A stretch of DNA of 10,946 nucleotides, taken from Campylobacteraceae bacterium (GTDB lineage Bacteria > Campylobacterota > Campylobacteria > Campylobacterales > Sulfurovaceae). Below the pieces are notes generated by a model, which saw only the letters and a list, made by a program, of their open reading frames with translations, was not told the origin of the DNA and made no database searches. Every line of letters begins with the position of its first letter. The stretch's first letter is position 1. Shown one piece after another: positions 1 to 7,567 of this stretch. Made by a program: the position numbers and the translations under genes. The stretch is from assembly GCA_027063325.1 (NCBI GenBank), contig JAMOSA010000197.1, positions 1 to 10,946 on the forward strand, read 5' to 3'.

Positions 1-512
1 AGATTATAAATATTCTTAAGCTCATCATTAACAGTCTCTATAATAGCCCTCTTTCGTAAAAGAATCTTATCTATAAGAGGTAAAAGCTTGTTTTTCATAT
101 TCTTTCTAATCTTTGTAATAAGAGTAATGCCTCTTTCATATAAAAGCTCAAAAAGCCTCTTTGATATATAACCCTTGTCACCAAATAACTTTCCTGTAAT
201 ATCTTTGGTTATCTGTAATACACTCTTTGTATCAACATCACTAATATTGGCTGGTGTAAAAGTAAAACCTAATATCTCACCACTGTCATTAATCACCATA
301 TGCAGTTTAAAGCCATAAAACCAATATCCGGATTTATGATAATAAATCAGTATTGTCATTATTTCAGAGATTGAGAGTTGAGTAGCTCTATTTCATTTTT
401 TAGTCTCTATTGTAGTGTTATCCAAGAGATACTTTTTATACTCTTTATCAAAAATCTTACAGAAATCATCACAATCAACAAAAATTTGTGTTATAATATC
501 TTCCTCTATCAT
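1..512 (-). pseudogene. IS982-family transposase, disrupted (in-frame stop plus internal deletion), partial
   Basis: Translation starts at ATG 512-510 behind an AAAGGAG-type site at 521-528. It gives a 39-residue N-terminal piece beginning MIEEDIITQIF that stops at TGA 395-393. The same frame then continues open from 392 to 1 with NRATQLSISEIMTILIYYHK, a typical IS982 N-terminal region. At about 323/324 the motif HKSGY joins directly to WFYGFKLHMV. In full-length members these motifs are separated by roughly 70-80 residues that include the first catalytic Asp (the FIDS-type motif), so that part is deleted in frame. The second Asp (FGDKGY) and the Glu (AIIETVND) of the DDE triad are still present. 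The protein would therefore be inactive even if the TGA were read through. The size of the deletion is from memory of the family, not measured. The 3' end lies beyond the window. Confidence 0.85.
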
Positions 513-561
513 GACACTGTCTCCTTTTTATAGAGTGGTTTTTTTTGGAGATAGTGTCATA

Positions 562-667
562 TCTATCATTATATTTCAATAAATTACAATACTGTTTTAA
601 TATTAAAACAAGGTTTTTTGCTATTTAGCTACTTTTTGCATATTATAATCTTATCCAAGACTCAGGT
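562..667 (-). repeat. Inner end of left IS copy, inverted match to 10841-10946
   Basis: Aligning the reverse complement of this segment with 10841-10946 gives 106 columns without gaps and a single difference (T opposite position 657, C at 10851). This marks both as ends of the same element in opposite orientation. The segment contains an 18-bp perfect palindrome, TGTTTTAATATTAAAACA, at 593-610 (repeated at 10898-10915). The palindrome could be a protein-binding site or a small hairpin, but its role is unknown. Confidence 0.95.
642..649. promoter_or_regulatory. Bidirectional -10-like ATTATAAT near the IS tip
   Basis: The palindromic octamer ATTATAAT gives a perfect TATAAT on the + strand (644-649, pointing out of the IS toward the glycosyltransferases) and on the - strand (647-642, pointing to the transposase). 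On the + strand it follows a T-rich TTTTTG stretch, in the manner of Campylobacterota housekeeping promoters, which often lack a conserved -35 box. It could drive the downstream operon since the natural promoter would have been cut away by the IS. AT-rich DNA produces such matches by chance, so this is a candidate only. Confidence 0.35.
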
Positions 668-668
668 T

Positions 669-752
669 AAAAATAGTAAAAAGGTAGAGAGATTACTTTT
701 AAAGTATGGTTCAAAGAGATTAGATGAGTATTTTAATGAAAAAAGAGATTAA
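669..752 (+). pseudogene. 3' stub of an unidentified gene truncated by the IS
   Basis: Immediately after the IS terminus an open frame of 27 codons reads KNSKKVERLLLKYG and continues in a charged, helix-like manner to a TAA at 750-752. It has the amino-acid character of real protein, no start codon of its own outside the IS, and overlaps the next gene by about 29 bp, as adjacent genes in this operon commonly do. The simplest reading is the C-terminus of an upstream polysaccharide gene whose body was removed or separated by the IS insertion. The fragment is too short to assign a family, and chance openness of the frame cannot be excluded. Confidence 0.4.
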
Positions 753-1773
753 ACCCTCAATTACTGTTTTGATGTCAGTATATAATGGAGAGTTATATAT
801 AAAAGAGGCTGTTGAGAGTATTTTAAATCAGACATTTAGAGATTTTGAATTTGTAATTATTGATGATGGTTCTAGTGATAATACTTTTAATATTATTTCA
901 CAATATAGTGATAAAAGGCTTGTTATATTGTCAAACCCTAAAAATATGGGGCTTTCATACAGTCTTAACAGAGGAATAGAGTTTTCAAATGCCAAATATA
1001 TAGCCCGTATGGATGCAGATGATATTGCCAATGCTGATAGATTGAAGATTCAGTATGAGTATATGGAGAGTCATAATATTGATATTTGTGGTTCCTGGTT
1101 TGAAACTTTTGGAGATGGAGGCAGTATTGTTTACAAACTTCCTGTTACCGAAGATGAGATAAGATCATATATACTTTTTGATTCACCTTTGGCTCACCCT
1201 ACTGTTATGTTTAAAAGAGAACATTTTATAAAAAACAGATTATACTACAATAATAATGCCCCAAAAGCAGAAGATTATGAGTTATGGAGCAGAGTACTTT
1301 TTTGTAGTAAAATAGAAAATATTCCACAGGTTTTATTAAAATACAGAAGACACAGTAATCAAGAGGGACAACAGTATAATGGTATCCAGATAGAGTCTGC
1401 AAATAGAGTAAGAGAGTATATATTAAAAAGAGTAGGTATCAAATTTGATAGAGATGAGTTTGAGTTACACTGTAAATTGTCATATTTTGAGAGTGTAGAT
1501 TGTAAGAGGGCTTCTGATTGGTTAACAAAGCTTGTTGATGATGTTGTAAGACAGCAATATTGCAAAGAAGAGATAATAAAAAAGGACATAGGAAAAAGAT
1601 TTTGGATAGCTTGTAACAATAAATTTCAAGATAGTATAGATATAGCTTCTATTTATACTTTTTTTGATACTCCAATACATAAATATGCACAAAAATCACT
1701 TTTTTCATATATCAAGATTATAATAAAGTCATCTTTTCTGCTGATTAAAAAGATATTAAGAGGTATTGTGTGA
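724..1773 (+). CDS. Family 2 glycosyltransferase (GT-A fold)
   Basis: The 349-residue protein is predicted to transfer a sugar from a nucleotide-sugar donor to a growing surface glycan on the cytoplasmic face of the inner membrane. The GT2 domain occupies about residues 11-240. It has the entry motif ITVLMSVYNGE (13-23), the nucleotide-binding DDG (47-49), the metal-binding DAD in ARMDADD (97-99), the LAHPTVMFKR segment (156-165) and the likely base region AEDYELW (182-188). The C-terminus is rich in Lys and hydrophobic residues (about 315-349), which suggests peripheral membrane attachment. The start chosen has only a weak AAAGAG site; ATG 736 is an alternative that removes four residues. 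The gene shares GTGA with the next one, so translation is probably coupled. Donor and acceptor cannot be deduced. Confidence 0.9.
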   Translation: MSILMKKEIKPSITVLMSVYNGELYIKEAVESILNQTFRDFEFVIIDDGSSDNTFNIISQYSDKRLVILSNPKNMGLSYSLNRGIEFSNAKYIARMDADDIANADRLKIQYEYMESHNIDICGSWFETFGDGGSIVYKLPVTEDEIRSYILFDSPLAHPTVMFKREHFIKNRLYYNNNAPKAEDYELWSRVLFCSKIENIPQVLLKYRRHSNQEGQQYNGIQIESANRVREYILKRVGIKFDRDEFELHCKLSYFESVDCKRASDWLTKLVDDVVRQQYCKEEIIKKDIGKRFWIACNNKFQDSIDIASIYTFFDTPIHKYAQKSLFSYIKIIIKSSFLLIKKILRGIV

Positions 1774-3110
1774 ATAAAGAGTTGTTGATTGTCTATACTG
1801 CATCTTTTCCATATGGAAAGGGAGAGACATTTTTTGAGAATGAATTACCTATATTGGCTAAAGAGTTTGAGAATATCTTGATAATTCCTATGACAGATAA
1901 GGTTGGTGTAGAGGATAGAGAATCTATTGTTTACAAAAATATAAACCGTATAGATTCATTGCCAAAAAACTGTAAAGTTGAAATGATACCAAGTAGTATA
2001 GGACTCTATAGAGGCGGTAAAGCTATATTTAAAAATACAGGTAAATTAAAGCTCTTAAAGAGTCTGTTTGGATTCATTCCATTGTTGGCATATGTGGCAT
2101 ATAAAGATTTTAATTCATTTAAATCAAACAAGAGAGAGTTTATATCATATCTCTTTTATCTCTATCTGAGAGCTAAAGAGATTTTAAGTTATATAGAGAA
2201 TCTACCATATAATAATATTATACACTACTCATATTTTATGTATGAGTGGGTTACCCTGTTATCTATTCTCAAATATATAAAAAAGATAAAATTTTTGATT
2301 GCAAGAGGTCATGGTAATGATATATATGAAGAGAATTATGGAAGCTTTGATATTGAAAAAAGAAAAAAATTGGGAGAGTATATTATAAGATACAGAAATT
2401 TTGAACTGGAGAATATAGATAGATTATATCTGGTATCAAAATATATGAAGAATTATATGCTACAAAAATATCCCAAATACTCTGACAGATTCAAACTCTC
2501 ATATCTTGGTGTACCATACAGAGGAGCAAATCCAGCTACAAGAGATGTTTTTAGGATAGTATCTGTATCCAATGTTATACCACTAAAGAGGGTAGATAGA
2601 GTTATTGAAGTATTAAAGTATATTGATTTTAAGGTTGAGTGGGTTCATTTTGGTTCAGGACCTCTATTTGATAAATTAGAGCAAGATGCAAAAAAGTTGA
2701 TGGATTTGAAAGAGAATATTAAAATAACTCTTTATGGAAGAGTACCAAATAGTGAGGTTATGGATTATTACAAGAGTAATCATGTAACACTATTTATAAA
2801 TGTAAGTATTACTGAAGGGTTACCAGTATCTATAATGGAAGCACTAAGTATGGCTATTCCAGTAGTTGCTACAGATGCAGGTGGTACAAAAGAGGCTTTA
2901 ACAAGGAGTGAATTTTTGTTACCTGTAGATTTTTGTAATGAAGATTTAAAAAAACTTTTATATATGCTTTATTATTTGAATGAAGATGATTATAATAGAC
3001 TCAAAAGGGAGTCATTTGAAAAGTTTAAAACCCTTTTTGATTCCAAAAACAATTATAATCTCTTTGTAGAGGATATTAAAAACCTATATATAAATAGGAA
3101 TACTTTTTGA
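1770..3110 (+). CDS. GT4-type glycosyltransferase (GT-B fold)
   Basis: The 446-residue protein begins with GTG at 1770, four bases before the previous stop, behind an AAGAGG site. The N-terminal half starts LLIVYTASFPYGKGETFFENE, an acceptor-side Rossmann-like domain with a family-like ARGHGNDIYEE segment (178-188). The C-terminal half carries the donor-binding GT4 signatures: VSNVIPLKRVDRVIE (266-280) with the phosphate-contacting Lys/Arg, HFGSGPL (293-299), and the E-x7-E motif EGLPVSIME (349-357), followed by IPVVATDAGGTKE (363-375). It is expected to be a retaining enzyme using a nucleotide sugar at the cytoplasmic membrane. The exact sugar is unknown. Length and motif order are normal for the family and no damage is seen. 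Confidence 0.9.
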   Translation: MNKELLIVYTASFPYGKGETFFENELPILAKEFENILIIPMTDKVGVEDRESIVYKNINRIDSLPKNCKVEMIPSSIGLYRGGKAIFKNTGKLKLLKSLFGFIPLLAYVAYKDFNSFKSNKREFISYLFYLYLRAKEILSYIENLPYNNIIHYSYFMYEWVTLLSILKYIKKIKFLIARGHGNDIYEENYGSFDIEKRKKLGEYIIRYRNFELENIDRLYLVSKYMKNYMLQKYPKYSDRFKLSYLGVPYRGANPATRDVFRIVSVSNVIPLKRVDRVIEVLKYIDFKVEWVHFGSGPLFDKLEQDAKKLMDLKENIKITLYGRVPNSEVMDYYKSNHVTLFINVSITEGLPVSIMEALSMAIPVVATDAGGTKEALTRSEFLLPVDFCNEDLKKLLYMLYYLNEDDYNRLKRESFEKFKTLFDSKNNYNLFVEDIKNLYINRNTF

Positions 3111-4270
3111 TGAAAATAGGTTATTTTACATTTGAAAATATTCGTATAGCAGAGACATTTATATCAGATTTGATGCAAAAACTTTCAAATATAGATGAAG
3201 TTGTCTGGTACAGTGGGCAAAAAGATATACCAATGTATATTATAAAAAATCAGATTGCAATCGGTTTTTCTCCATACAATTGCAAAGTTATAAATTTTAT
3301 TTTTAAACTATTGCAGATAAAAATCTCTTTTGCTTATAGAGTTAGAATGAAGTTAAGACTCTTGTACTCAAAAAGAGCTTTGAAAAGATTAAATAGTATT
3401 GTAGAGGTAGCCTATGTAGAGTTTCTTACAACTGCTGTATTAGTAAGAGAGTTTTTTGAAGAGAAGAATATCCCATATATTGTACATGTACATGCTTATG
3501 ATATTACCTCTGAACTTAATGATACAGCTTATGCTAATGAGATTCAAAAAGTATTTAAAAGTGCAAAAAAGATATTGGCTCCTTCTGAATATATAAAAAA
3601 ACTTTTGGTATTACAAGGGTGTTCAATAGACAAGATAGAGGTTGTAAGATTGGGAATAGATACACAAAGTATTACTCCTTTGAGTTGGAGTAAGCGTTTT
3701 GAAAATCCACCATCTTTGGTATTTTTAGGTAGATTGGTTGAGAAAAAGAATCCTGTTGCTCTGCTTTACTCTTTGGATATTGTCAAAAAACACTTTCCTG
3801 ATATAAAGCTCATTATTATAGGAAAAGGACCTTTAAGGAGTAAAATTGAAGAGGTTACAAAAGAGTTGAATCTTGAAGATAGTGTTGTATTAATGGGTGC
3901 TTTGCCCAGAGAGAAGAGTTTTCCTATATTAAATCGTAGTTGGATATATGTACAACACAGTATTACTACCAGAAATGGAGATAAAGAGGGAGCTCCTGTT
4001 AGTATATCTGAGGCATCTGCCCATGCTTTGCCAGTAGTATCAACAATTCATAGTGGAATACCAGAACAGGTAATTGATGGAGAAACAGGTTTTTTGGTAC
4101 AGGAGTGTGATTATACAGATATGGCACAAAAGATTATAAAATTGTTAAACAGTAGAGATTTAATGGTGCAAATGGGAAAGAGTGGACGAAACTATATTAC
4201 AAAACTCAATTGCTTAGATTGTAGAGTAGATAAGATATATAAAATTTTGTATAATGCCTGTAACAGATAG
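3110..4270 (+). CDS. GT4-type glycosyltransferase, colanic-acid (WcaL)-like
   Basis: The ATG at 3110 overlaps the previous stop as TGATG, which suggests coupled translation; a TTG three bases upstream is a less likely start. The 386-residue product has two GT-B halves. The N-terminal half contains VHVHAYDIT (125-133) and the linker-like APSEYIKKLL. The C-terminal half contains LVFLGRLVEKKNP (203-215), IIGKGPLRSKIEE (236-248), and the E-x7-E motif EGAPVSISE (293-301), followed by PVVSTIHSGIPEQVIDGETG (308-327). That last stretch is typical of WcaL/AmsK-type transferases that build exopolysaccharide repeat units. Substrate specificity is inference only. This is the last polysaccharide gene before a change of functional theme at clpS. 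Confidence 0.9.
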   Translation: MKIGYFTFENIRIAETFISDLMQKLSNIDEVVWYSGQKDIPMYIIKNQIAIGFSPYNCKVINFIFKLLQIKISFAYRVRMKLRLLYSKRALKRLNSIVEVAYVEFLTTAVLVREFFEEKNIPYIVHVHAYDITSELNDTAYANEIQKVFKSAKKILAPSEYIKKLLVLQGCSIDKIEVVRLGIDTQSITPLSWSKRFENPPSLVFLGRLVEKKNPVALLYSLDIVKKHFPDIKLIIIGKGPLRSKIEEVTKELNLEDSVVLMGALPREKSFPILNRSWIYVQHSITTRNGDKEGAPVSISEASAHALPVVSTIHSGIPEQVIDGETGFLVQECDYTDMAQKIIKLLNSRDLMVQMGKSGRNYITKLNCLDCRVDKIYKILYNACNR

Positions 4271-4295
4271 ATATATTAAAAAAATTATTTAGTTT

Positions 4296-4304
4296 AAAGG
4301 AGAG
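4296..4304 (+). promoter_or_regulatory. Strong ribosome binding site of clpS
   Basis: AAAGGAGAG lies two bases upstream of the clpS ATG and is the best Shine-Dalgarno match in the operon. The 36-bp gap between the last glycosyltransferase and clpS has no visible terminator or clear promoter, so clpS may be reached by readthrough from the polysaccharide genes or from a promoter inside the preceding gene. Confidence 0.6.
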
Positions 4305-4306
4305 AT

Positions 4307-4606
4307 ATGCCCAGTACCAAAGAGGAGGTATTGAGTGAGAGCAAGTTGCAAGAACCATCACTATACCGTGTAATACTACATAATGATGATTATACTACCA
4401 TGGAGTTTGTTATAGATGTTCTTAAGACAATTTTTCATAAAAACAGTGCAGAAGCAGAAGATATAATGTGGAAGATACATACAGAAGGCAGAGGAGTTTG
4501 TGGAGTATATACCAAAGAGATAGCTGAAACCAAGGCAGAACAAGTCAAAAGTAGAGCCAGACAAAATGGATTTCCACTACTTGCAACTATAGAAAAAGAT
4601 GGGTGA
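4307..4606 (+). CDS. clpS: ATP-dependent Clp protease adaptor ClpS (N-recognin)
   Basis: The 99-residue protein has the usual ClpS length. An N-terminal extension of about 18 residues is followed by the core YRVILHNDDYTTMEFVIDVL, in which N26, D27 and D28 match the E. coli residues that hold the alpha-amino group of the substrate. H58 in KIHTEGRGVCG corresponds to the conserved pocket His, and VYTKEIAETKAEQV is the typical ClpA-contacting region. ClpS binds proteins with N-terminal Leu, Phe, Tyr or Trp and delivers them to the ClpA N-domain. The family assignment is read directly from the motifs. The neighbouring clpA, ten bases downstream, and aat support the same pathway. Confidence 0.97.
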   Translation: MPSTKEEVLSESKLQEPSLYRVILHNDDYTTMEFVIDVLKTIFHKNSAEAEDIMWKIHTEGRGVCGVYTKEIAETKAEQVKSRARQNGFPLLATIEKDG

Positions 4607-4616
4607 GGAGTAGAGT

Positions 4617-6839
4617 ATGATTAGTATAGAATTGAATAAAGTATTTCAAAATGCAGTAGAGTATGCCAAAGAAAAAAGACATGAGTATTTGACAATAGAG
4701 CATATATTTTTTGCTATATTGACATCTCAAGCTGGTGAGATGCTAATGAAAGTACTTGGTGCAGATACAGAGAGAATGAAAAAAGATCTAATAGCATATT
4801 TACAAAACAATATTCCATCTTTAGAGAGTGAAGTAGATCCGGTAGAGACTTTGGCTCTGTCTAGGACAATAAACTCTATGATGACACAGCTTCATGCCGC
4901 AGGAAAAAAAGAGGCTACCATTGGTAATATGTTAGTAGCCATTAGAGAGCAAGATGAGAGTTATGCTACATATTTGATGAAGAGAGAAGGGATTGAGATG
5001 ATAGATATACTTGAGGCTATATCTCATCCATCTGAACCAAAACATAAAACTACAACAACAGAGAGTGGAGGAGTCAAAGAGAGTACAAAAAAGAGTAAAA
5101 CACCAAATCTTGATGAGTTTACTATAGAGCTTGTATCTGTTGCCAAAGAGGGTAAAATTGATCCGGTTATTGGAAGAGATACAGAGATAGACAGAGTTAT
5201 GCAGACTCTTTGCCGTAGAAAGAAAAACAATCCTCTGTTAGTAGGTGAACCTGGAGTTGGTAAAACTGCAATAGCAGAAGGGTTGGCACTGAAAATTGCT
5301 TCAAATGAAGTACCAGAAGTCTTAAAAGATGCAAAAATATATGCTCTTGATATGGGTAGTATGGTTGCTGGTACCAAATACAGAGGAGATTTTGAAAAGA
5401 GAATAAAAGGTGTCATTGATGAACTAAAAAAGCTTGATGATGCTATTGTATTTATAGATGAGATTCACACTCTTGTAGGTGCAGGAAGTACAGGTGGAGG
5501 GAGTATGGATGCATCCAATATGCTAAAACCTGCTCTTGCTAGAGGTGAACTCAGATGTATAGGTGCTACAACTCATCAAGAGTATCGCAACTTCTTTGAC
5601 AAAGACAAAGCACTCTCAAGACGATTTGCCAAAGTTGATGTAGATGAACCAGACAAAGAGACAGCATTTAAGATACTAAAGGGTGTACAAAAACACTATG
5701 AAGAGTTTCACAAAATAAAATTTAGCGATGAAGCACTAAAGAGTGCAATTGATTTGAGTGTAAAATATCTACATGATAGATTCCTGCCAGATAAAGCTAT
5801 GGATATTATAGATGAAACCGGTGCCAAGTTTATGTTGCAAGGCAAAAGTGGAGTAGAGATTGGCAGTGAAGATATATCTGAAGTAGTATCAAATATGCTA
5901 AAGCTACCACCAACTACACTCGAAGTTGATGATACTCAAAGACTCAAAGAGTTAAAAGATAGATTAAAAGAGCAAATAGTTGGTCAAGATGAAGCGATAG
6001 AGAAACTGGTACAATCAATCAAACGCTCATATGCCGGACTAAACAAAGAGAATACTCCAATAGGCAGTTTTTTGTTTGTAGGGCAAACAGGAGTAGGAAA
6101 GACTGCTTTGGCTACTGCACTTGCTGATACTTTGGGTATCCATTTTGAGAGACTTGATATGAGTGAGTATATGGAAAAACATGCTGTAAGCAGACTAATA
6201 GGAGCGCCTCCTGGGTATGTAGGGTATGAGCAGGGTGGCTTACTTACTGAAATTATCAAAAAGCATCCACATACTGTACTGTTGCTTGATGAGATAGAAA
6301 AAGCAGATGAAGATATTATGAATATCTTACTTCAAGTGATGGATAGTGCAAAATTGACTGATAATAATGGTATTGTAAGTGATTTTAAAAATGTCATTCT
6401 CATAATGACTTCAAATGTAGGTACAAAAGAGCCTAATGTAATGGGGTTTGTTAGCAAAAGCAGTGACAAGACTGATAAAGCAACCAAAGAGTTTTTTTCT
6501 CCTGAATTTAGAAATAGACTTAGTGCAATAGTACAATTTGCTCCACTAAATAGTGAAGCTTTAAAAGAGATTGTAAATATTGAGATAAGCAAACTAAATA
6601 AGCAACTGTTAGATAAAGATATAGAGATAACAATTACTCCCAAAGTAGCTAACTATATAGCTTCAAAGAGTAAATCAGATGAGTTTGGTGCCAGAGAGAT
6701 AAATAGAGTCATAGATGAAGAGATAAAAGAGAAGCTTATTGATGAGATGCTTTTTGGTTCACTAAAAGGTGGTGGCAGGGTTGAAGTAGAGTTATCCAAA
6801 GATGGTAACAGCTTAGATATGAATATAAAACCAAGGTAG
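4617..6839 (+). CDS. clpA: ATP-dependent Clp protease ATP-binding subunit ClpA
   Basis: The 740-residue AAA+ unfoldase forms a hexamer that unfolds substrates and threads them into ClpP. The ClpS-binding N-domain covers about 1-140 and is followed by a Lys/Thr/Ser-rich linker (141-165). Domain D1 has Walker A GEPGVGKT (210-217), Walker B IVFIDEIH (277-284) and the arginine-finger segment LSRRF (333-337). Domain D2 has Walker A GQTGVGKT (489-496), Walker B VLLLDEIE (554-561), FRNRL (631-635) and the sensor-2 GAR (691-693). The loop that docks on ClpP reads MGF at 609-611, where E. coli ClpA has IGL. No long ClpB-type middle coiled coil is present, which separates it from ClpB. The start is set by GAGGAG at 4605-4610. 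No clpP is in the window. Confidence 0.97.
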   Translation: MISIELNKVFQNAVEYAKEKRHEYLTIEHIFFAILTSQAGEMLMKVLGADTERMKKDLIAYLQNNIPSLESEVDPVETLALSRTINSMMTQLHAAGKKEATIGNMLVAIREQDESYATYLMKREGIEMIDILEAISHPSEPKHKTTTTESGGVKESTKKSKTPNLDEFTIELVSVAKEGKIDPVIGRDTEIDRVMQTLCRRKKNNPLLVGEPGVGKTAIAEGLALKIASNEVPEVLKDAKIYALDMGSMVAGTKYRGDFEKRIKGVIDELKKLDDAIVFIDEIHTLVGAGSTGGGSMDASNMLKPALARGELRCIGATTHQEYRNFFDKDKALSRRFAKVDVDEPDKETAFKILKGVQKHYEEFHKIKFSDEALKSAIDLSVKYLHDRFLPDKAMDIIDETGAKFMLQGKSGVEIGSEDISEVVSNMLKLPPTTLEVDDTQRLKELKDRLKEQIVGQDEAIEKLVQSIKRSYAGLNKENTPIGSFLFVGQTGVGKTALATALADTLGIHFERLDMSEYMEKHAVSRLIGAPPGYVGYEQGGLLTEIIKKHPHTVLLLDEIEKADEDIMNILLQVMDSAKLTDNNGIVSDFKNVILIMTSNVGTKEPNVMGFVSKSSDKTDKATKEFFSPEFRNRLSAIVQFAPLNSEALKEIVNIEISKLNKQLLDKDIEITITPKVANYIASKSKSDEFGAREINRVIDEEIKEKLIDEMLFGSLKGGGRVEVELSKDGNSLDMNIKPR

Positions 6840-6844
6840 TAGTA

Positions 6845-7567
6845 TTGAGAGAAGATGAGTATATTATACCACCACTTAGAGATACACTCTCATTTCCAAA
6901 TCCTCGTTTTGCACCAAGTGAGGGATTGTTGGCGTATGGAGGAGATTTAAATCCCCAAAGATTGCTTAGTGCATACCGTAAGGGTATATTCCCATGGTAC
7001 AATGAAGGTGATCCTATACTTTGGTGGTCTCCCGATCCTAGATTTGTACTATTTCCAAAAGATATAAAAATATCCAAATCTTTTCGTAGAGTATTACGCA
7101 ACACTTCATACAGTGTCTTTTTTGATACTGCATTTAGTGAAGTTATAGAGCAGTGTTCAAAAGTACCCAGAGAGGGACAAAATGGCACTTGGCTGATTGA
7201 AGATATGAAAAGAGCATATAAAGAGTTACATAATATGGGGTATGCCCACTCTGTTGAAGTCTATATAGATGGTAAACTTGCCGGTGGGTTATATGGTGTA
7301 GCCCTTGGGAGTGCATTTTTTGGTGAATCTATGTTTACACTCAAACCCAATGGCTCAAAGATAGCACTAAAGGCTCTAAGTGATGTTTTAAGCGAAAATG
7401 GCTATGATTTTGTAGATTGCCAAGTAGTTACGGAGCATCTAAGGAGAATGGGAGCAATCGAGATAGATAGAGATGAGTTTTTGGACAGGTTGGATGTTGC
7501 TATGCAAAAACCTGGTCTATATGGAAATTGGAGTCAATTAAAATGGGAGTATAGTGATGATAGATAA
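6845..7567 (+). CDS. aat: Leucyl/phenylalanyl-tRNA--protein transferase
   Basis: This enzyme moves Leu or Phe from aminoacyl-tRNA to the N-terminal Lys or Arg of proteins, creating the primary degron that ClpS reads. The 240-residue length fits the family. Visible signatures are GIFPWYNEGDPILWWSPDPR (47-66), GTWLIEDMKRAY (114-125), FFGESMF (158-164, with E161 equivalent to the catalytic-site Glu) and DCQVVTEHLRRMGA (191-204, with Q193). Only a TTG start is available: frame and motifs place it at 6845, five bases after the clpA stop, and its AAGG site overlaps the clpA stop region, so expression is probably coupled to clpA and relatively low. The 3' end overlaps tal by 11 bp. Confidence 0.96.
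   Translation: MREDEYIIPPLRDTLSFPNPRFAPSEGLLAYGGDLNPQRLLSAYRKGIFPWYNEGDPILWWSPDPRFVLFPKDIKISKSFRRVLRNTSYSVFFDTAFSEVIEQCSKVPREGQNGTWLIEDMKRAYKELHNMGYAHSVEVYIDGKLAGGLYGVALGSAFFGESMFTLKPNGSKIALKALSDVLSENGYDFVDCQVVTEHLRRMGAIEIDRDEFLDRLDVAMQKPGLYGNWSQLKWEYSDDR

Larger units (their letters stand above)
1..667 (-). mobile_element. IS982-family insertion sequence, left copy, cut off by the window start
   Basis: The - strand shows an IS terminus reading ACCTGAGTCTTGGATAAG from position 667, about 155 bp of non-coding leader, a ribosome binding site, and a transposase reading frame that runs off the window at position 1. The family call comes from the decoded protein motifs WFYGFKLH, FGDKGY and RAIIETVNDELKN, which are characteristic of IS982-family DDE transposases. 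The first 106 bp of this end recur in the opposite orientation at 10841-10946, which fixes the element boundary near 667. The boundary could shift by up to three bases because TTA next to the terminus is shared by both copies. The other end and any target duplication are outside the window. The element looks unable to make its own transposase (see the pseudogene entry). Confidence 0.88.

Noticed and set aside
393..395. TGA in the transposase read as Trp (alternative genetic code) or programmed readthrough
   Set aside because: TGA ends the GT2, GT4, clpS and membrane-protein genes here at the expected family length. The same transposase also has a deletion, so decay is the simpler explanation.
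3107..3109. TTG start for the third glycosyltransferase
   Set aside because: The adjacent ATG at 3110 overlaps the previous stop as TGATG, the usual coupling arrangement, and begins directly with the conserved MKIGYF-type strand.
6736..7188. A 150-codon open frame on the - strand across the clpA/aat junction, and other long - strand frames inside clpA, tal and pilT
   Set aside because: They lie antisense to genes with clear conserved motifs, have no convincing ribosome binding site or family character, and follow from codon bias of the + strand genes.
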